Assembly: GCA_015484985.1 (NCBI GenBank)
Contig: WFUL01000258.1
Location: 1-10,052 of the forward strand
Direction of reading: 5' to 3'
DNA length: 10,052 bases
Source: Anaerolineales bacterium
Lineage (GTDB): Bacteria; Chloroflexota; Anaerolineae; Anaerolineales; DRMV01
In this document: in pieces, positions 6,307 through 10,052 of the stretch
Numbering within the stretch: the first letter of the stretch is position 1
Layout: each line of letters opens with the position of its first letter
Program-made: the position numbers and the translations under genes
Notes under the pieces: generated by a model
What the model saw: only the letters and a program-made list of their open reading frames with translations
The model's database searches: none
Told to the model about the DNA's origin: nothing

Positions 6307-6566
6307 AGAGGGGGTCAGGCGTTTTTCATGCTCGAACAGAGGCTGTTTGTTGCAAAGACGCATTTCCGCGTTGTTGGAATAGTCCTGACCAGGTGGCTGA
6401 CGGCCGTCGGCTGACGGCCGTCGGCGAATTTGGGTCTCGCGCCCGGTTAGGACTGCCTGCACGATTGTCCTGTGCACGAAAGGACTGGTATTTTCTCCGC
6501 CAGGACAAACAAGGGGAGTCCGAAACGTCGATGATGAGAACTTGAAAAACGCCTGGAGAGGGGGTC
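6307..6566. mobile_element. MITE-like element: perfect 13-bp terminal inverted repeats with flanking direct repeats
   Basis: CAGGCGTTTTTCA at 6316-6328 recurs exactly inverted at 6543-6555, bounding about 240 bp with no credible ORF. Immediately outside lie direct repeats: AGAGGGGGT at 6307-6315 on the left and 6557-6565 on the right. The match is 10 bp if the next C is counted, but on the left that C is also the first base of the inverted repeat; one extra G (6556) separates the right arm from its direct repeat. This is the layout of a non-autonomous transposon with a target-site duplication. The interior holds a 10-bp stem (6381-6390 with 6445-6454) and tandem heptamers. No transposase of matching ends is in the window, so the parent family is unknown. 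Confidence 0.6.
6398..6425. repeat. Four tandem heptamers (a 14-bp unit duplicated) inside the MITE-like element
   Basis: TGACGGC and CGTCGGC alternate twice (6398-6404, 6405-6411, 6412-6418, 6419-6425). Each obeys the same rule as the 5729-5854 array: pyrimidine at 1, 4 and 7, G at 6. The units are also self-complementary (GACGGCCGTC occurs twice), so the segment can fold on either strand. Confidence 0.75.
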
Positions 6567-6628
6567 CACCCAAAAAGGGAAGGGCAGAGGGGCGGCGGTT
6601 TTCCGGGCCCGTTTTCTTGTACTTGCTT

Positions 6629-6657
6629 CCTCTGGCATGGGTCTACCCAGCCAGAGG
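6629..6657. other. Strong hairpin around the stop codon of the DUF212 gene
   Basis: CCTCTGGC (6629-6636) pairs with GCCAGAGG (6650-6657), and inside it TGGG (6638-6641) pairs with CCCA (6646-6649), with one bulged base (6637) and a 4-nt loop (6642-6645). On the minus-strand mRNA the loop is UAGA, whose UAG is the stop codon of the gene at 6643-7110. No T run follows on either strand, so it is not a classical terminator; an mRNA 3'-end stabilising or processing hairpin is possible. Between it and the MITE-like element (6567-6628) I see no gene. Confidence 0.6.
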
Positions 6658-7110
6658 TAAAGGCCAGAAGAGGGAGAGACCCTGGGCCACGGCCAGACCC
6701 ACCACAATGCCCCAGAAGACCTCCCAGGGGGTGTGCCCGACGACCTCGTCCAGGGACCCCTGAGGAACACGGGGGTTGCGGAACACCCGACGCAAGAGCC
6801 GGTTCAACCACCGGGCGTGCACGCCCGTCTGCCGGCGCACGTTGGCCGCGTCGTAGAGGACGATGATGGCGAGCACCACGGCCAGGGCAAACAGCGGAGA
6901 ATCGAAGCCCTCAAACAACCCGAGGGCATGGGTCGTGGCGATGATAAGAGCGGCGTGGGAACTGGGCATATGGCCGTCCTCGAACACCAGGCGCCAATCC
7001 CATCCACCCCCGCGCAATCCCTGGAACACGGGCTTAAGGGCCTGGGCCACCAGCATGGCGCCCAGGCCCGCCCAAAGAGCCGGATGAGGCAGGTAACCCG
7101 TCCAGTCCAT
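6643..7110 (-). CDS. Divergent PAP2 (DUF212, YuiD-like) membrane protein
   Basis: This encodes a 155-residue integral membrane protein of the divergent PAP2 family (Pfam DUF212), presumed to act on a membrane lipid phosphate or pyrophosphate; the substrate is not known to me. Family signatures are GHMPSSHAA (46-54), YDAANVRRQTGVHARWLN (86-103) and VVGHTPWEVFWGIVVG (123-138). Hydrophobic segments lie at about 12-30, 53-68, 72-88 and 130-150. Compared with the usual GGMPSSHSA the first motif has His for the second Gly and Ala for Ser, both mild changes. The ATG at 7110 lies 21 nt after the folD stop and has no strong ribosome site, so translation may depend on folD. The stop codon lies in a hairpin loop. 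Confidence 0.88.
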   Translation of the reverse strand: MDWTGYLPHPALWAGLGAMLVAQALKPVFQGLRGGGWDWRLVFEDGHMPSSHAALIIATTHALGLFEGFDSPLFALAVVLAIIVLYDAANVRRQTGVHARWLNRLLRRVFRNPRVPQGSLDEVVGHTPWEVFWGIVVGLAVAQGLSLFWPLPLAG

Positions 7111-7131
7111 GGCGTCCGTCTACCCGACCAT

Positions 7132-8025
7132 CTACAGGGCCACCCGCTCCCGGTCGGCCAGTTCCGCGGCCCGTAAGGTGTTCTTGAGGAGCATGGCAAT
7201 GGTCATGGGACCGACGCCGCCGGGCACGGGCGTAATCACCCCGGCCACCTCCTTCACCTCGTCGAAGGCCACGTCGCCCACCAACTTGTACCCCTTGGGC
7301 GTATCCGGGGCTTCCACCCGGTTCACCCCCACGTCGATAACCACCGCGCCGGGCTTGACCCAATCGGCCTTCACCATCTCGGGCCGTCCCACCGCGGCGA
7401 TGAGCACGTCGGCCTGACGGGTTTCCGCGGGCAGGTCCCGGGTGCGGGAGTGGCACACCGTGACCGTGGCATTGGCCCGAATAAGGAGCAGGGCCACGGG
7501 CATGCCCACGATGTTGGAACGCCCCAGCACCACGGCTTTGGCTCCCTCCAGGTTCACCCCGGCTTCTTCCAGCAGGACCATAATCCCGGCCGGCGTGCAG
7601 GGGACGAACAAAGGCTCCCGGCCTTTTTGGGCCAGGCGACCGATGTTCACCGGATGGAAACCGTCCACGTCTTTGTGGATGTCGATGAGGCCCAGAATGC
7701 GCTCTTCGTCCAGGTGCTTGGGCAGGGGCAGTTGCACCAAAATGCCATGCACCCGCGGGTCCTGATTGAGTTGCATGATGAGGTCTTCGACTTCTTCCTG
7801 GGTGGCCGTTGCCGGCAGTTCGTGGGGGAAGGACTCGATGCCCACCTCCTGACAGGCCTTGCGCTTCATGCGCACATAAACGTGAGAGGCAGGGTCATCG
7901 CCGACCAATACGGTGGCCAAACCAGGCCTGGGCAAACCCGACTTGACCCGTTCCTCGACCCGCTGGCGAATCTCGGCCCGAATGCGGGCGGCCACGGCTT
8001 TTCCGTCCAGAATGCGTGCGGTCAT
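7132..8025 (-). CDS. folD: FolD: bifunctional methylenetetrahydrofolate dehydrogenase / methenyltetrahydrofolate cyclohydrolase
   Basis: This encodes a 297-residue cytosolic enzyme that interconverts 5,10-methylene-, 5,10-methenyl- and 10-formyl-tetrahydrofolate, supplying one-carbon units for purines and formyl-Met. The catalytic residues are present with the same numbering as the E. coli enzyme: Tyr50 and Lys54 in YVRMK, Gln98 in VQLPLP, Asp121 in KDVDGFHP. The NADP-binding part has GRSNIVGMP (168-176) and the family signature TPVPGGVGPMT (265-275). The ATG at 8025 is chosen for its GGAGG ribosome site and because the protein then starts at the usual place; the open frame up to 8151 adds a Pro/Arg-rich stretch with no family counterpart. 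The DUF212 gene follows 21 nt downstream, and the transaldolase gene is divergent from it. Confidence 0.97.
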   Translation of the reverse strand: MTARILDGKAVAARIRAEIRQRVEERVKSGLPRPGLATVLVGDDPASHVYVRMKRKACQEVGIESFPHELPATATQEEVEDLIMQLNQDPRVHGILVQLPLPKHLDEERILGLIDIHKDVDGFHPVNIGRLAQKGREPLFVPCTPAGIMVLLEEAGVNLEGAKAVVLGRSNIVGMPVALLLIRANATVTVCHSRTRDLPAETRQADVLIAAVGRPEMVKADWVKPGAVVIDVGVNRVEAPDTPKGYKLVGDVAFDEVKEVAGVITPVPGGVGPMTIAMLLKNTLRAAELADRERVAL

Positions 8026-8108
8026 GGAACACCTCCAGGGAAAATAACATTTCCTCCCGTCCCTGTCCCCGGGCCGGGCAGGCAGGGAAGGATGGTCCTT
8101 CTGCCTCA

Positions 8109-8114
8109 AGTATA
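8109..8114 (-). promoter_or_regulatory. Possible -10 element for folD
   Basis: The minus strand reads TATACT (5 of 6) about 84 nt upstream of the folD ATG, in the divergent spacer. No convincing -35 sits 16-18 nt further up, so the call is tentative. Confidence 0.3.
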
Positions 8115-8199
8115 CGCGAGGCGAACGCCACTGGGGAGTGTCGGTGGTCATAAGATATCGCTCTTCATATTGTCGGGGCGGAAAACGGCCCCTCCTGGG

Positions 8200-8205
8200 T
8201 ATACT
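8200..8205 (+). promoter_or_regulatory. Possible -10 element for the transaldolase gene
   Basis: TATACT (5 of 6) lies 34 nt upstream of the transaldolase ATG, again without a good -35. Just upstream is an imperfect inverted repeat GGGGCGG-AAAA-CGGCCCC (about 8175-8192), which could be a regulator site occupying the -35 region. Confidence 0.3.
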
Positions 8206-8239
8206 ACAACTATCACACCCGGCCGTAAGGAGGCATACG

Positions 8240-8896
8240 ATGAAAATCTTCGTCGATACTGCTTTACTGGAGGAAATCCGTGCCCTTCACGCCTGGGGCA
8301 TCATTTCCGGTGTGACCACCAATCCCACCCTGCTGGCCAAAGCCGCGGCCACCAATGTGCGGGACGTCATCGTTCAGATTTGCGAGCTGGTCCAGGGCCC
8401 GGTGAGCATGGAGGTGGTGAGCACCGACGCGGAGGGTATGGTGCGAGAGGCCCGGGAATACGCCTCCTGGCACGAACACGTGGTGGTGAAGATTCCCATG
8501 ACGGAGGACGGCCTCATTGCCACCCGTCAACTGGCCGCAGAGGGCATCAAGGTCAACATGACCCTCATCTTCAATCCCAACCAGGCCCTGTTCGCCGCCC
8601 TGGCTGGCGCGACTTTCGTCAGTCCCTTCCTGGGACGGATTGACGACATCTCCTGGGAGGGCATGGACCTCATTCGGGAGATTGCCGCGGTCTTCCGCAA
8701 CGACCCCCACATCACCACCCAAATCCTGGCCGCGTCCATCCGCCATCCCCGCCACATCGTCGAAGCCGCCAAGGCAGGCGCCCACATCGCCACCTGTCCG
8801 CCCCAGGTCCTGCGCAAAGCCGTCAGGCACCCGTTGACCGACATCGGCCTGGAGCGCTTTCTGGCCGATTGGCGCAAACTTCAGGAACAGGGGTAA
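8240..8896 (+). CDS. tal: Small-type transaldolase (TalC/FSA family)
   Basis: This encodes a 218-residue class I aldolase-fold enzyme of the short transaldolase / fructose-6-phosphate aldolase family, acting in the non-oxidative pentose phosphate pathway. It begins MKIFVDTALLEEI with Asp6; GVTTNPTLL (24-32) holds Asn28; VSMEVVS has Glu58; the Schiff-base lysine is Lys84 in VVVKIPMT; VNMTLIFNPNQA spans 105-116. At SPFLGRID the residue is Phe130, as in transaldolases, where E. coli FsaA has Tyr131, so transaldolase activity is favoured over fructose-6-phosphate aldolase. The ATG at 8240 follows AAGGAGG at a 6-nt spacing, and the open frame upstream is not homologous. It stands alone, divergent from folD, and ends 10 nt before a strong hairpin. 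Confidence 0.95.
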   Translation: MKIFVDTALLEEIRALHAWGIISGVTTNPTLLAKAAATNVRDVIVQICELVQGPVSMEVVSTDAEGMVREAREYASWHEHVVVKIPMTEDGLIATRQLAAEGIKVNMTLIFNPNQALFAALAGATFVSPFLGRIDDISWEGMDLIREIAAVFRNDPHITTQILAASIRHPRHIVEAAKAGAHIATCPPQVLRKAVRHPLTDIGLERFLADWRKLQEQG

Positions 8897-8906
8897 GCAG
8901 AGGGAA

Positions 8907-8951
8907 ACATAAAATGGATGGGGCGGCTTCGCCGCCCCATCCATTTTATGT
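8907..8951. terminator. 21-bp perfect-stem hairpin after the transaldolase gene, probable terminator
   Basis: Arms 8907-8927 and 8931-8951 are exact reverse complements around a TTC loop. The GC-rich core (GGGGCGGC with GCCGCCCC) is flanked by ATGGAT/ATCCAT and then by an AAAA/TTTT tract, so RNA from either strand ends with a short U run after the core: a bidirectional terminator plan. The symmetry continues imperfectly outward (GCAGAGGGA at 8897-8905 against GCAAAGGGAGAG on the other strand, 8953-8964), which is more than a terminator needs and could mark a dispersed palindromic repeat. Confidence 0.65.
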
Positions 8952-9022
8952 ACTCTCCCTTTGCATAGGCGAAGTGGGTATCCGAACCACCAAATTCTCA
9001 CAAAACATGTCCAGCACGCCAG

Positions 9023-9050
9023 TTGACTTTTGCCTTCGGCCACGTATGAT
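9023..9050 (+). promoter_or_regulatory. Sigma-70-type promoter for the ABC ATPase gene
   Basis: TTGACT (9023-9028, 5 of 6) and TATGAT (9045-9050, 5 of 6) are 16 nt apart. The predicted start near 9057 gives a leader of about 80 nt to the ATG at 9138. This is the best promoter match in the window. Confidence 0.55.
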
Positions 9051-9137
9051 AACAACAGCGCACTTTGTAAACGTTCCATAAGAGAGACCGAGACCACGGC
9101 ACTTGGGAGCACATTCCGCCTTTCCTTTTTGTTTGCC

Positions 9138-10052
9138 ATGATTGAAGCATACAACCTCACCAAGTTCTACGGGACCCGTCCGGCCATTCAGGGGCTGAGT
9201 TTCCGCGCCGACAAAGGGGAAATCGTGGGTTTCCTGGGTCCCAACGGCGCGGGCAAGACCACTACCATGCGCATCCTGGCCACTTATCTGGCTCCCTCCC
9301 AGGGCACCGCTCGGATTGCGGGCTACGATGTCCTGGAACAACCCCTGGAAGTGCGGCGTCGCATTGGTTACCTGCCGGAACGCATCGCCCTTTACGAGGA
9401 CATGCGGGTCCGGGAATATCTCCTCTTTATGGGGCGCCTGCGCCAGGTGCCGCGGCTCCGGCAACGGGTGGATGAGGTGTTGGAACGGGTGCAACTCCTG
9501 GACCGTACCGAGAGTTTCATCGGTACCCTATCCCAGGGCATGCGCCAGCGGGTAGGTCTGGCCCAGGCCATCCTGCACGACCCCGAGGTCCTCATTCTGG
9601 ACGAGCCTACCCTGGGTCTGGACCCCGCGCAACGGGTCGAAGTGCGCCGCCTCATCACCGAACTGGGCAAAGAGCGCACGGTGCTCCTGTCCACCCATAT
9701 TCTTCCCGAAGTGCAGCAGGTATGCCGCCGGGTCATCATCCTGCACAAAGGCCGCATCGTAGCCGAAGACACCACCCAGGCCCTGGGTGAACGCCTGGAA
9801 GGGACCCGGCGCATCTTCGTGCAGGTGGCCGGTCGGGAGGAACTCCAGCCCCTGCAAGAGCAACTGGCCGCCCTGCCGGGGGTGCTCGCGGTGGAACCGT
9901 CGGAGGACCACGGCCTGGAGGTCAAAACCCAGGCCGAGGTGGACTTACGTCCCCAGGTCGCCCGCACGGTGCTGGAAGCCGGATACGACCTGCTGGAACT
10001 CCGGGCCGTAACCCTGAGCCTGGAAGACATCTTTCTACAACTCGTCCGGGAC
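9138..10052 (+). CDS. ABC-2-type exporter ATP-binding protein (GldA/CcmA-like), 3' end outside the window
   Basis: 305 codons are visible with no stop, so the gene runs off the right edge. It encodes the nucleotide-binding subunit of an ABC exporter of the CcmA/GldA/drug-type group, which normally pairs with ABC-2 permeases encoded next door. Visible motifs are Walker A GPNGAGKT (34-41), signature LSQGMRQRV (131-139), Walker B VLILDEP (151-157), D-loop GLDP (160-163) and the switch His187 in LLSTHILPE. The Q-loop position reads GYLPE (78-81) with Glu where many ABC proteins have Gln, as in GldA-like members. After about residue 225 comes a C-terminal extension ending in LEDIFLQLVRD, usual for this group. 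There is no clear Shine-Dalgarno before the ATG, which sits behind a pyrimidine-rich stretch; an in-frame TTG at 9129 is no better. Substrate unknown. Confidence 0.9.
   Translation, partial: MIEAYNLTKFYGTRPAIQGLSFRADKGEIVGFLGPNGAGKTTTMRILATYLAPSQGTARIAGYDVLEQPLEVRRRIGYLPERIALYEDMRVREYLLFMGRLRQVPRLRQRVDEVLERVQLLDRTESFIGTLSQGMRQRVGLAQAILHDPEVLILDEPTLGLDPAQRVEVRRLITELGKERTVLLSTHILPEVQQVCRRVIILHKGRIVAEDTTQALGERLEGTRRIFVQVAGREELQPLQEQLAALPGVLAVEPSEDHGLEVKTQAEVDLRPQVARTVLEAGYDLLELRAVTLSLEDIFLQLVRD

Noticed and set aside
6590..6619. Terminator-like hairpin on the plus strand (GGGC..CGG-TTTT-CCG..GCCC then GTTTTCTT)
   Set aside because: The stem is interrupted, and no plus-strand gene lies upstream for it to terminate.
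6223..6811. Minus-strand open frames of 107-161 codons between ybaB and the DUF212 gene
   Set aside because: They cross the MITE-like element and overlap the DUF212 gene out of frame; composition is Pro/Ser/Arg-rich with no domain.
7450..8643. 397-codon plus-strand open frame across folD and into the transaldolase gene
   Set aside because: It reads antisense to folD and then out of frame through the transaldolase gene; both real genes show catalytic motifs.
8264..9163. 299-codon minus-strand open frame over the transaldolase gene and its terminator
   Set aside because: It is a shadow of the transaldolase gene; its middle is the translated palindrome.

Overview
The window looks like chromosomal DNA from a GC-rich bacterium, most probably a Chloroflexota (Anaerolineae-like) lineage. 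This is an inference. It rests on the lipoprotein N-terminus at the left edge (a charged, EVVKTVVVTKE-like segment straight after the lipobox cysteine, a style common in Chloroflexota solute-binding proteins), strong AGGAGG ribosome sites, dense GC-rich codon use, and intergenic degenerate heptamer repeats. No rRNA or tRNA, CRISPR array, integrase or transposase gene is visible.

Layout, left to right. (1) 1-109, minus: the first 36 codons of a lipoprotein, probably the substrate-binding protein of an ABC importer. A good sigma-70 promoter and several palindromes, possibly operators, lie upstream of it. (2) 430-5720, minus: a tight three-gene operon read in the order carboxyltransferase (MccB type), hyuA, hyuB, with 10-nt gaps between genes. 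It pairs the beta subunit of a biotin-dependent acyl-CoA carboxylase with both subunits of an ATP-dependent hydantoinase/oxoprolinase-family enzyme. No biotin carboxylase or biotin carrier gene is in the window. (3) 5729-5854: a 7-bp-period repeat array filling almost the whole gap between mccB and ybaB. (4) 5860-6219, minus: a YbaB/EbfC nucleoid-associated protein. (5) 6220-6642: a non-coding region holding a MITE-like element of about 240 bp, with 13-bp perfect terminal inverted repeats, flanking 9-10-bp direct repeats, and more heptamers of the same family inside it. (6) 6643-8025, minus: folD followed by a divergent-PAP2 (DUF212) membrane protein; the stop codon of the latter sits in the loop of a strong hairpin. 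(7) 8240-8896, plus: a small transaldolase, followed by a 21-bp perfect-stem hairpin. (8) 9138-10052, plus: the ATPase of an ABC-2-type exporter, running off the right edge, behind a good sigma-70 promoter.

Taken together, the coding content is mostly central metabolism (one-carbon folate, pentose phosphate) plus a catabolic operon. The least explained parts are the mccB-hyuA-hyuB combination, the heptamer repeats and the MITE-like element. All long plus-strand ORFs between about 300 and 8100 are antisense shadows of the minus-strand genes.
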